A stretch of DNA of 64,000 nt from Leptidea sinapis (lineage: Eukaryota; Arthropoda; Insecta; Lepidoptera; Pieridae). The translations under genes and the position numbers were made by a program. Of this stretch, positions 1-13,200 are shown one piece after another; within the stretch, counting starts at the first letter, position 1; every line of letters begins with the position of its first letter. The notes beneath the pieces are model-generated. The model had not been told where the DNA came from, did not search any database, and saw only the letters and a list, made by a program, of their open reading frames with translations. Location: NCBI RefSeq assembly GCF_905404315.1, contig NC_066292.1, positions 8,618,001 through 8,682,000 on the forward strand. The letters are read 5' to 3'.

Positions 1-592
1 TTTTATTAAATCTAGTGAAACATCCCTAACCCCATAGTGGTGAAATTTTTGAAGTAAGGTTTCATGATGGACGCAGTCGAATGCCTTGGATAATTCACAA
101 AACACTCCTAACGCATCACATGAATCCTCCCAAGCATCCAAAATATTTCTTATTAACTCGATACTAGCATCTGTGGTTGAAAGACCTTGAGTAAAACCAT
201 ATTGTTTATTATGCATGAGGTTATTATTGTAAAAATGGTTAATTAATTGCGTTAACATAATTTTTTCGAAAATCTTGCTAAAGGTTGATAGTACTGATAT
301 GGGTCTAAAATTGGTGGGGTCAGCTTTATCTCCCGACTTGGTGTGAGGGAGGAAGGAAGGAGTGATCTTGCTCTGTTTCATTTGGTTTGGAAATATACCG
401 CAATATACACACTTATTGAAAATAAAAGCTAAGTCTTTGGCTACAATTTCTATTACAGATTTCACTACGTTAACAGAGATTCCCCAGAGATCTTTAGTTT
501 TCTTAACGCTAATTAGTCTAAACGTTTTAATAATCTCTATACGATCAACATGCTTAAATTTAAAGTTTGTAGTACATAAAGATTTTCTGTAG
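1..592 (-). pseudogene. Non-LTR retrotransposon reverse transcriptase fragment, runs off the left edge
   Basis: Reading the minus strand from about 592 down to 1 gives one open frame through reverse-transcriptase blocks 0-3 of a jockey/CR1-type LINE. Visible pieces include GDKADPTNFRPISVLSTFSK, then IFEKIMLTQL, then HNKQYGFTQGLSTTDA, and SKAFDCVHHETLL close to the edge, where the first catalytic Asp region lies. No start codon or 5' region is present, and the YADD block would lie outside the window. Plus-strand frames over this stretch are shadows. This LINE is distinct from the B, C and RTE families further right. Recognition as RT is secure; the clade is an estimate. Confidence 0.85.
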
Positions 593-688
593 CAGTTTCA
601 TTGCAGATATGGGTGAGGAATTTAGATATTTTCTTAAGACCAGGGTAGAGACAAGCTTGTACGTCTACAAATCATTGCAATGTTTATA

Positions 689-1001
689 TTTTTATGACAA
701 TAAGGGACGAGACGAGCAGTACGTTCAGCTGATGGTAATTGATACGCCCTGCCCATTACAAAACAGTGCCCCTCTGGATTCTTGAAAAACTCAAAAACTC
801 TGAACGGCATTAAAATTGCGCTCATCACCTTGAGACACAAGTTGTTAAGTCTAATTTGCCCAGTAATTACCTACGGCGCTCTTTAGACCGAAACACAGTT
901 ATGTTTACACATTACTGCTTCACGGCAGAAATAGGCGCCGTTGAGGTACCTGGTATTGGTATTCTAGCCGGCATCCTGTGCAATGGAGCCTTCCACTGGT
1001 A
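689..1001 (-). repeat. SINE-like repeat family A, copy 1
   Basis: Nearly full copy of the commonest repeat in the window. In the family's forward orientation it begins near CCAGTGGGAGGCTCC and ends in CCCTTATTTTCATAAAA. Two internal foldbacks are conserved: a palindrome centred on AATGTGTAAACATT, and a longer hairpin whose arms read GTGCCGCTCAG and CTGAGCGGCAC. In this copy the second hairpin is decayed. Confidence 0.85.
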
Positions 1002-1277
1002 ATATACTATCTTGTATAATAGCAAAGCTTTTCTATATAGGTACCTATAAGTATTCTACATAATTTTGTACCTACTTTATCAATATTAAGTTCAAGTTGT
1101 GTGTAAGTATTAAAAGGGCTCTTATTATTTCTAATATATTTTTTTCTTCCATCTGAATAATGCGATCTACGACGTGTGATTGCATAAATACCACTTGGCT
1201 ACACAATGACGATGATGTCTTGGGAATTGGAGCTTGCTCAGCTACAGTATAAAAAGAACAAAAATGGAACATAATAA

Positions 1278-1283
1278 TTTATT
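1278..1283 (-). promoter_or_regulatory. Possible polyadenylation signal of PICK1
   Basis: AATAAA on the minus strand, about ten bases after the PICK1 stop codon at 1293-1295. The spacing to the stop is unusually short, so a later signal may be the one used. Confidence 0.3.
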
Positions 1284-1292
1284 ATAATAACC

Positions 1293-4200
1293 TTACTGTC
1301 CAATATTCAAATCAGATAACAATTTATCAAAAATATCATCTGTCATTACTTTATTACTTTCATTTATCTTGGTCATGCCATTCTGAAAATCACCAAAATC
1401 ATCTCCACCGTCAACCAACCCAAGCTCTGTCAATAACATCAGATTGTCATTGTCATTTGCATCGTTACCAATGTCAGATCTAACAGTTAGACCGGGTAAT
1501 AACTGCTCTGTTTCTGTCTCACTTCTATCTTGGTTCTCTCGCCTGTTGACTACTGTAGGCTGTTTTCCCTCTTCATCACATATATCGTGGTACTCCTTTA
1601 TTTCTTTACCGAATTCGATTTCATCTTCTTCATCTTGGCTATCCTGAAATGAGTTTAGTGATATCAATTTACTATTTACTACAAAATTCGGTTGATTTTA
1701 CTCCAGTCGAATTTATTAAAGTTAAAAAAATAAGACACAAGCACCTTAATATTAAAAAAAAGAGTAACAGACTATTATTTATAAATCGTACCGTAGATAT
1801 AAAAATTCAGACAACAATCCTAAAGTTCAGGATAAAATAATCATTGATTTAGGTACCACAGACATTGTGCAGTTTTTTTCACTCTTGACTAGTTTTACAT
1901 GTATAACGCTGTTGGCTTATAATGATGAATTTCAACCAGAAATTTCATAATTCAAAATAGTCAACAAGATAAAGCAGAAATTCCTCACCTGTATAATTTG
2001 TGCGGTAGACTTGTACTGAAAGGCATTTTGTGACAAATCAACTTCTACTGGAAACAGTGAGGTATTATCTTTCAGATGATCCACACATTCGCTGCAAATT
2101 TATAAAAATAAGGTCACACTTAATGTTAAGCGCTTTAAGGCTAGCATGTAATAATATATCATCTAGAGTTTTGCTAAAGCAAAACTTAGAAGCAAAACAA
2201 TATTTGTGTTATGTCATTGCTCATGTGTTTTTAAATTTATTGAATTTTTAATAATGCCATGAAATTAGTCTCTCTCATTTAGACCACATACTTATAAATA
2301 CCTACAACGACTGTGAAAAACGTAATTCCTTTGTTTTGTTCACATCGTTCAGTTTATAGACGATTATACGTTGTTTAATTTACTATTTTAACTTACTTGT
2401 AATATACCGCCAGTCCCTGAATGAACCGCTTGAGCTGATAGGCAACATCCTGGGTCTTTTTGTTCTCCAATAACTCCAACTTTATCAGAACGTCTGACCG
2501 CAATCTTGCGAATTTGGTTCGTGCGTCTTGTCGGCAACGCAGTATTAATCTACAAAACGAACGACTCAACTATTAATGTCTACGTAATGAATTTAAATTC
2601 CGTAGAAGTAGCTGCGAAAAATGCTCAGCAAAATATATATATCCACCAGAGATCCGTGGCCTGTCAAGGCTTGCAATTCGTTCTTTCCTAGAATGAAGAT
2701 AAACTAGCTCTAACACTTAACAGGTTCCATCAAAATTTCGCTAGCGAGTGCTTATATACATCGTAATGTTAGGGATTTATAAACCTACAAAGGCACAAGT
2801 ATCGGGCATTGTACTGATTCGCTCTGCCACACGATGGACCCGGCACCCGCATAGTGAATCCAAGAAATACGAAGAAGATCGCATTTCACCTAAAATTTGC
2901 AGTTTAATTAACAGACGCGTGACAATATTTACAGAACTGGCATGTATATTGTCGAATAGTTAAATTTAAGTAGTATTTTTCAGGCATTTCTCCACAGATA
3001 TTGATTTTCAGAATAGCGGAATAAATCTGGACTCCAACGCTGCTATCGAATCTGAATTCTCAAAATATTTTCCTCCATATTATTATTATTTTGAGTTAAT
3101 TACTGAGTGACTTTATGTAATGTTTGCCCGCAGCTGTATAGTCATCGAACCCACTTCTGCCTCAGAATAGCGGTGTAATGGTGTTATCCTATTTAAATAA
3201 TTTGAATGCTTTAATAAATACAGGCAATTTATACAGTTTATCTAGTCCTTCTGGGACATTCATCCACAATGTGAAACCAACTTCAAAATCATGCGCATAT
3301 TCTATTGTTATAAGCGAGTAGGCGGTGGTGATTACTTTAGATGTATTACTTATGTAACCTAAATTTTCCTGCCTATTCCATGAGGGTATTAAACCTACTG
3401 CTGGTTGTGGCTCACCTATACTCATAATTTCCCGTCTCCACCCTGTACAGCGGCTCTTGCAGCGCCGCGAACCCATATTCCTCATCATCCATCTCTTTTA
3501 CCTTGAGGCAGTATGAGAGGTACTCAAACTTGGCATCGGCGTACTTGCGAATGGTCAGTTTTGTGTCGGGGATGGCTTTATTCAGATACGTTCCCATGTC
3601 GGCAAGAATCTACAACATTTATATTTTTACATGCCAGGTTCGTGGAAGTTTTCTGATTAAAATAATATATACTGCAGTGCATAAGGCTGAAGTTACGAAA
3701 ATAGAGTATTCCAATCGCTTCTTTAGTAGAATGTAAAAAATTCAAAACAGTTTGACGTTTTGAAGCGATTAAGTACTGTTACATGCTACAAATACATGTA
3801 AAGCTAATTGAAGTATATAAAACTGAAGGAACAGATATGTCACCGGTTTCAAAGTTTTCAACATTTTGATGCCATCTCTCTCCAAGAGCCGATGATACTG
3901 GCCGAACTTTGTGAAAGCCTCCGACGCTCTAGCCTGTGGTTCTCTCACTCCGATACCGGCAAATATATCTCCCAAAGATTTAAACGTTTGCAGGAGATCA
4001 AAATACGACTTTAGCATTCTGAAAAAAAATATGGGACAAGAGAACACACAATCATATTAGTGTCTATAACTTAATGGAAATTTACATTATTTTCAAGTTG
4101 TTTCAGATTTTTATCAAGTTGGGTAACTTCGTACTTTTATTTTTCTTGGATAACCTGTTAATACAATATTGTTTACTTGCAATTTACACACACTAACATC

Positions 4201-7200
4201 ACTATTTGAAAGTCTGCGGAAACTCCCAACTACTTGAAAAAAACAAGCGTAAGAGACTCAATGAGCTGTTTTAATGGTTCCGTAAGCAAATAGTTATCAA
4301 CGGGAACTCATAAAATGCATCATCAGATTATTATTATTACAAAGTATGTTATGTTAAAAAGAGGAGCGAACATAAACAGGACAGGCTACGCCAAGTGTAG
4401 GGACCAAATACTATGTAATATTATGGGATAAGGTGTCTGTATATAGTAAATAAATAATATAATCTGGCACTTACAGACAAATAGCACAAAAAAAAACACA
4501 AATTTTTTACCAGTGGGAGGCTCTTTTGCACTGGATGCCGGCCAGATTATGGGAACCATAACGGCGCCTATTTCTGCCGTGAAGCAGTAATGTGTAAACA
4601 TTACTGTGTTTCGGTGTGAAGGGCGCCGTAGTTAGTGAAATTGCTGGGCAAATAAGACTTGACATCTTATGTTTCAAGGTGACGAGCGCAGTTGTAGTGC
4701 CGCTCAGAATTTTTCAATAATCCTGAGCGGCACTGCATTGTAATGGGCAGGGGTTATCAATTACCATCAGCTGAACGTCCTGCTCGTCTAGTCTCATACT
4801 TTCATAAACAAAACAAAATACATTCATATGACTCCTACTTTTTAGATAGTTCCACCAATCTCTTGTAGGTGCTCTCAGTATCTCTCATGTCGTTGAGTTT
4901 AGCCACCAGGTTGTCGTTACATAGGATGGCTCTTGACAGTCCCAGGGCATCAGCGGTTCCCGAGGACATGCTCTCAACGAGCCGGTGCTTCATCTTCTTC
5001 GATATGATGTCGAGGGACTTGCCTTGTTTGGGGTCTGCGTGAAGTTTATTGTAGTTTATTGTTACTTGTTCCTGTAACCATCATTGATTGAATTATTTAT
5101 TTATTTATTAAGTACAACCACATTACCTACTCATAATATTATCTTTACAAACTAGTTTTATATATACAGGGTTACGTGTCTGATATTTTTTACGCTTTGC
5201 CAAAACACTATTAAAATGCTAATACTAAATGACTGAATCTTACAATAATATAATTAAATAAATTCTTAAATGTTACCAAATCTGATTGTTCTGTTTATTA
5301 TTTTATTAGTTGCCATACATTTTGTGGCTTGGGTGAATATAAAAAATAGGTAAATCATGTCATTGAGTTTATACAAATAAAATTTGAAAACAAAATTTAT
5401 GAACGATGCGGGACTCGAACCCGCGTCCTCTCACGTTCCGTGCGAGCGCTCTTTCAGCTAAGCCAATCGTTATAGTGATGTCACTATAACGATATGTATC
5501 GGTGATAAATATTATATGCTTGGTTCACTCTCAGCCTTTTCCATAACCCAATTTCAACTGAACTTACAATAATTAATAGTTTTATTACTTGAACTGGTAA
5601 TTGAATAATTTCAAACAGTTGAAGGTTGGTTTGTTACACAATATGTGACCGTGCGATTTACCAGTAACATGTAACCCAAGAGTGGCATACGTGTTCGATG
5701 CAACTATCAAAAAATTAAAACAGTTGTTTAAACCTCGAAAAGTTAAATATTTCTGCCACCTCTTGAGACACGAAAGATACCAACTGCTCCAACTTATAAT
5801 GGTAGGTAAAGTATCTACTATTCCCAACAGAAGCGCTGGAAGAAGAAAAATGTCCTACAAATGATTTAAGTTTTCTTTAGCATTAATTCCGCCAACATTT
5901 GTTCTTAAAACAATTCGACACGTGTTTCGCCTCTACACGAGGCATCCTCAGGACGAGACTGATTTTGGCGAGACAACACGTCCTGACTGTCAATGTTGGC
6001 GGAATTAACACTAAAGAAAACTTAAATCATTTGTATAATTATGGATTTCCGCAAAGTAACGCCTAATTCAACGAAAAATATCCTGGTTGCGTTACATCTG
6101 GAAGTGGACAAAGACGGCCAGCGTAGAAATACTATTTCGCTTGTCGCAAGACCGAAAAATTCGCTGAGCTGACGGCCAACCTCCAGTAGTGAAGAGTCAC
6201 AAGAAGAAGAAGACATTCAGCAAATGAACAATTAACTAATATTTTTTATTTTTATTTTATGGAATAGGAGGACAAACGAGCGTACGATTCACCTGTTGTT
6301 AAGTGATCACCGCCGCCAACAATTTCTTGCAACACCAGAGGAATCACAGAAACGTTGCCGGCATATAAGGAAGGTGTACGCGCTTTTTTTGAAGGTACCC
6401 ATGTAGTATCGTCCCGGAAACACCGCACAAGGAAGCTCATTCCACAGCTTTGTAGTACTGGGAAGAAAGCTCCTCGAAAACCGCACTGTGGAGGACCGCC
6501 ACACATCCATTTGGTGAGGATGATATCCTAACTTGTGGCGTGTCGTGCGAAGGTGGAAATTAGCGAAAATAACAAATGGTTAAAACGATAGTATTCCTCG
6601 GTGTGTGTGACTAAAATAAATGTTTACTTGCACAGACAAAGTGACACTCACCTTAGTAGATTGTATCATCTTGGCAACTTCAACTTTGGTTTTACCTTTC
6701 ACACTCTGTCCGTTCACTCCTACCAACTCATCTCCACTCTGTAAGGTTCCGTCTTTCGACGCTGGTGTATTATCAAATACCTTAAATATTTAATTTTTAT
6801 GTTAATAAGGGACGAGACGAGCAGAAAGTTCAGCTGATTACAATGCAGTGCCGCTCAGGAATCTACAAAAACCTGAGCGGTGCTACAATTGCGCTCGTCA
6901 GCTTGTGACGTAAGATGTTAAGTCTCATTTGCCCAGTAATTTACGGCGCCCTTCTGAACGAAACACAATAATGATGAAACATTACTGTTTCACGGCAGAA
7001 ATTGGAAAAGGACATGAGATACCTAATCTTCAATTCCAAACTTGCTTATTATTTTTAAAAGCCAAAGGGCTTTAGATAAAGATCTACGCGGACGAAGTCG
7101 CGGGCACCAGCTAGTACATTATAATAATATTTGTAATCCCTACAGCTTTTTGCAATGCACGCATGAATAGCTCGCAGATTGCAGATTTTTTTCCTACTTA

Positions 7201-10200
7201 CTGACACTTATCGTATTATTTTGTATAATTCACACTATATCTTTATAAATCATAGCTTATGTGTTATTCTGATGTCTAAGCTAATATTATTGTAAGGTTT
7301 CATTAAAATCCATTGAATAGTTTTTGCGTGAAATAGTAACAAACTTTCGCATTTATAATATTATTAGGAAAGGATAAAAAAATGATAATTATGACGATTG
7401 CAAAGTACTTAATCTAAACCTTCGTCAATAAAGATTATCTTTATCAGAGTTTTAATTCTAATTGAGATCGACTCCAGTACTTTTTTATAATTCAATTATG
7501 AAACTCATACCTGGACAATATAGAGGCAAGGACACAACGGGGCTCCACCACCAATACTGATGCCGATCAAGTTTTTCTCATCTTTGGTCAAAATAACACT
7601 ACCGGACGTCACTGTCATACCCCTGAAAATTTTGGACAAGCGTTGTAAGACTCAATAATTACCTGACATTTCAGATACATAAAAGTTAGGCTTAGATTAA
7701 GGATTGGTCTCCGCTTCGCTCCAAGTAGATACCGCAGTTAGTCGCAAAGTGCGGCAACTAATACTACGCCCAAGTGGGCATACTCGAGCCAGTCTTGAAC
7801 AATGTGCGACGTTGACGTGCCACATGTTCTTTTAAACTTTGCTAATAATTGAAACAAAATTTGCCGGGTTGCGTAGTAAAACTTCGTAAAAATAATACTA
7901 CAAGAAATAGGAAAAACACTGGGATCACATATCATCAGTAAGTATTGTGTATTTTATTAATTTAAATGTAACAGTTGCCATTGAGTGCCAAGATGCCGCG
8001 CACACAAGCATATAATAGTTGCCATAATAAAAAAAAAACTATTGTTCTTAGGTAGTGCGGTATCTAGTTGGACGCAGTGGAGACTAATCCTTAATCAAAG
8101 AAATTGGGTATACTTTTTATTTTAGTTTTATGTTTTTTGTTATCATACATACCAACACACACTTTCTTACTGTTTATTTCCGTCCTCTCTGAATATCAAC
8201 TCTATGTACCAACAGTAATACGAGTCTACTCCACAACTCACTTCACTGCTTCATGCAGCTCTCCGATTATACTTCAGTACATTTTATATAGAGAATTTCA
8301 TTATATCATGATTTGTTTACTTACATGTCACATTTGAAACAACCACTTCAATCTAGGACTGTTTAAACTAACAAAAATACCACTCTTTCAAAATAGGGTG
8401 AATTCTAACTAGGTTTATTGTATAAATAAAACACACAAATGAGTACTTTTAGCATTTATTTCAGTTTGTACTTTAGCTTTTTTTACATGTGTAGCAGTAT
8501 ACATACAGAGCCTACAGTGTATTAGCACAAACTTAGCAAGGCCGCACACCAGGCATACAATTGTGTGGAGCAAACATCCACAATTCGAAAGCTTATAAAG
8601 CTTGATAATTATAATTGCATTGCGATCAATCTTGTTCTGAAGAGTACCGACATGTCCAAATTAGTATGACAATGTTTGACAGTAAGATTTGACATGGTTT
8701 GACAATTCTACTGTGAAACAATTTCATTATAACAACAGGGAGCATATATTACGAAATAATTCTTGATGTTATGATTAAATTTATAAAAAAACGTATTTTA
8801 TTTATTATATACAGAACAAAGTCTGTTGGATTAGCTGGTAGTATATATATAAAAATAATCATTTTGGCGAGGTACTAAAATAATAGCTTGTACGTCGCGT
8901 GTCGCTTGGTGTGCGTCCCGACTAATTCATATTACAAAATTATGTACTTACCATAACGCCTATACTGTAGGCCTATAATATATACCAATGCAAATAGCCT
9001 ATGTATAATTTTAGTTTCTCAACTTGAAAAGGTATTTCAAACGTATGTCTTTGACTTTATGACTTTGAGAATTTATTTAAATTATGAATATTTAAATAGT
9101 TTAATCAAAATAAAATTATGACTTTATGATATAAAGTAATTTTGCATGGAATACTTATTTTTACCTCTTAAAATAGAGAAACTTTATTATAACATACTTT
9201 GATATTTCCCTTCACAAAGAGATTTCCCACATACATATTTCTATACTGTAAAATTTATAATGATTTGTACAGTTCATAATTAGTTTCGGGTACTTTTGCA
9301 ATGTGTCAATTCTGTTATAACGAAAATACATTATTTTATTGAATTTGTGTATTAAAACCCTTAATCAAATAGTAAAACTAGGCAAACAATTGGAAATATT
9401 TGTTACGAATTGTAATTAATTATTATCTTTATTACGAATTACGAGGTAACAAAACGCGTTATACAGGACTACCCCTATAACGCGTTATAACCACTACCAC
9501 GTTATACCGGCAGTTTACCTGTATAGTATTAGCTATACCTACATATAACAAGTACACCAAGTATCATGTTAATATAGCCATAACAAAACTAGCCACAGTA
9601 CAAGTAATTAGGTATATCCACACGTGTCACTCACATCAGATCTTGGTGTTGTATCAAAAATCTCTTACATCGCATGTCGTTGTAATCGCAATCGGTATTT
9701 TCTGTATCTTCTACGCTATAGACATATAAAAAAATATTTATTGGTGGATTTTACCGACCCAATTCCCGATCTAAACTACCTAACAACAACTTTTAATTAG
9801 CGATTCAATTCCGATGCAGTTCAGTTTAGGTACCTAAAATGAATCGCTAAGATTCGTACCATGAAGTGCCTTTAACTGAATGGCGTTTGAATCGTTTATG
9901 GAAGAATGAATGAAAGAAATTTGTATGTGGTCCGCGGTGTGAGAAAGAGATGACGCTCTACAGTCATTGCATAAGTATGACTCTCTTACTAGAACCATAT
10001 GCGTTGTGCCTAAAATGATACGATTATAGCGTTTTTTTTTTGTGTAGAAATTACTACAAATACATTTTAAAATTGCACTTTACAGCGTCAAATTATAATA
10101 CATGACGCCCCTTTTAGTACTTATTAAATAAAAGTATTGAATATATTTCTTTGAATTACAAATTAATGGTTTGCTTAGCTGTTTTCGTAAAAATAAACTG

Positions 10201-13200
10201 ATTAAAACTAGATATGGACGCACCTCAATTCATGTTTGATTTTACAGGAACACAGAGTAGGTAGTACAATTTTTTTAATACATTTTTCCCAATAGGCAAC
10301 AGCCAGGGGCCTTACTGCCTTGCCTTTAGTTTTGTCATTTTCGGTATTTATTTTTTGTATTTTCTTTTACAAAAAAGTTCAATAAAGTATTCTCATTTCA
10401 TCTTTCATCAATTAAATTTACCCTTTCTGTATGTTTTTGATGTTTTAAAGTTATTAACAACATGATTCACTTTCCGCTAAGAAAGTAGCAACCTTTTTTT
10501 GAGTCGCTCACTTTGACACAAACTATGCAGTTTAGGTTGAAATGTTACCTCATGGTACGGATAAATGAACGAACTAAGACAGTTTGCAATTCAATTTCCG
10601 ACTTGATTAAACGTCAACCTAAATTCGATCGCTTAAATGATGTCGTGGTATGAAATAGCGAAGCAGTTCATTTTAGGTCATCAATTGAATCGCAATAAAA
10701 GTTCATGGTAGGCCCGCAGTAATTGCTTCTTTTTAAATATAAAATAGAACAATAATAATTGAGACACGTAAAAACACAAGAATACCAAGAGAGGAAAAAG
10801 GGTTAGGGTTGCCAACCATTTTTATTATAAAGTTTTATACGATATTTCGAGTAATCTAATATAACTAGTCTGGCTATAAATTTTACTACAAATTAAAAAC
10901 TTCCTATTTTTTTAATTTAAATTTAGAAAGCGTTTTTTATGTTGGAATCCTTGATCGTTTAGGGTAAATCAAGTATTCGTATCGCCATGATGGAAAGAGG
11001 TGTTACAGGAAAACAGGATTAAAGTTGCCTTGCACAAAACCAGTGCCTTAGTATTAAAAAGGAAGAATTTGCATTGAATTTGCATTTTAAAGTTGTGCTT
11101 GTGTAAAAGAAAAGTTATAGTCAAGTATTACTTTAACATAATAATAAAGATTGCGTTTCATTGCTATCTCGTTACACACTATAGGTAAGTACTTATAATA
11201 CATAATAACTATTGAACGTCGATTTGAATTGAAAATCCTCATACTAACGAAAGTGTTGTTATTCTTATTTTATATTTTTCTGTAAATCGTTAATCCTAAT
11301 TGGAAACAAACAAATTATAGTGAGAAATAAAGAGGACTAGGGTTTTTTCATCAAAGAAAAACTGAAAGTTGGTGCTCATCGTCGTTATAAAGGAGATGTC
11401 TCAAATAATGGTGGACTATTTAGGTTATTTTGTAAAATAGGATATGAAATTACCACCCATTAGGAAATTTATGCCTCAGACCTGAGAAGAATGGGTGCGA
11501 AGAAGAATCGCGGGCTTCTTTAAAAAAACCTAAAGATAATCATTTCTAATTCAATTGTTTTTTATTGATTGCTGAGAATTCAATAGATTAATTTAAGTCA
11601 GTTTTGTTCAGATTTCACTGAGCCATAAAAATAAATATATTTTTATATGTAACACAACTTACATGTTTAGATCAGCCCCCTTATTCATAATGGTCCGCTA
11701 ACTTTAAAAAGCCACTAAGGAGTGTTTTTTCTCATTCTGACTTAGGTCAATAGAAGAAGACAGAGTGAGAATTAGCAATGCTTTTAGTTAGCAGACTATT
11801 ATTAATAAGGGGGCAGATATATAATATCAATACTGTATGAAACAAAAATCACTTTATTTTAGATCATTTAATTTCTGTAGATTCATTTCACATAGAATAT
11901 ACAAAAAATATTAGTAGGAAATATTTTTTTTTGCTGTTGATGATATTATCAACTGTCGCCGAATATGAATATGTGTCGATATTTCTCGATCGGTCGCTTC
12001 TAGCCACGTCAATCTCCTGCCTCTAAATATGAAGTCCTCTCCATAAAAAATATGGAGAGGACTCCATATTTTTTTTCTGTGATCAATAGCAAATGGCAAA
12101 ACGAAGAAAACAGTGCGTCGTAGAATTGAATTAAATTTTTATTTTAGATTAATAATAATTACTTCAGATCGTTTAATTTTTTTTCATTTCCATTAAAAAT
12201 CTTTACTGTATATATACAAAAGACGTTAAACGTAAAGTTTATTTTTAAGCATAACTATAGTGAAGTAAAATAAATCGTACTTTATTTTGACACAATGAAG
12301 TTTTTTTATCTAGTTCTTAATAACCTAAATATAATGTTTATTTACATAAAAGTGGCAACCCTGCCTGTATGTCTATACGTACCTGATTGTGGCAATTGGA
12401 CGTTCATAATCTCTAGCGACAAGCTATATTCTACGAGACAAGCGATATTGTTCATACAATTTAATATTGATGATAAATTAAAAAAAATATAATTAGGTGG
12501 CCCTTACAAGATAAAGAGCACTGTATAACTGACTAGCTTCTGACTGCGACTTCGTCTGCCATACATTATGTAGTAAATTGTGTTTATGTTATGTTGGCTA
12601 TCTTCATATAGCCAAATGGTTAGTTACCCTGACTACTAAGCTAGAGGTCCCGGGTTCGAATCCCGGTAGGTGCAATCATTTATATGATGAATATTGATGT
12701 TTGTTTCCGAGTCATGGGTGTTTATATGTATTATGTTTAAGTAAGTATATTGTATTAAATAAATCGTTGTCTTGTACCCATAGTACAGGCTATGCCTAGT
12801 TTGGGGCAAGATAATTTGTGTAAAAGTGTGTCAATATTATTATTATTTTTTTACATATTTAACACCAACGCTAACAAACGCATAATAATATTATTGCAAT
12901 ATATAATAAATTCTAAGTGCTGACTTACTTACAGGTGTTACACACATTTTAAAAACATAGACACAAATACTATTTATACTGAATTAAATTGAGTACAACA
13001 ACAATTGGAATATTATATAAATTTAATTGAATATCTTTAATATTAACGAGCATACTGAGCTACCATGGGTGTGTTGAGTCTTCTATGCTGTGAAAAATAA
13101 TTTATTAATAAAAGCAGTTTTAATGTTATAACTACACAATTTGTTATGTTTTAAAGTGATAACCCTTTTAGGATTAATACACAAATAAAATTGGAAAACA

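Noticed and set aside
2748..2963. 71-codon frame in a PICK1 intron
   Set aside because: No splice sites that would join it to PICK1, wrong strand, and no domain.
5402..5472. Functional tRNA gene
   Set aside because: The cloverleaf is good, but three further copies share the same tail, position 33 is not U, and no distinct terminator follows the head. It fits a SINE head better.
9454..10715. A single 1.2-kb foldback element
   Set aside because: The inverted pieces near 9800 and 10700 are related but too degenerate and too irregular to delimit an element with confidence.
12609..12675. tRNA gene with box B GGTTCGAATCC
   Set aside because: The 3' side of the acceptor stem does not pair with the 5' side, and the SINE body continues directly.
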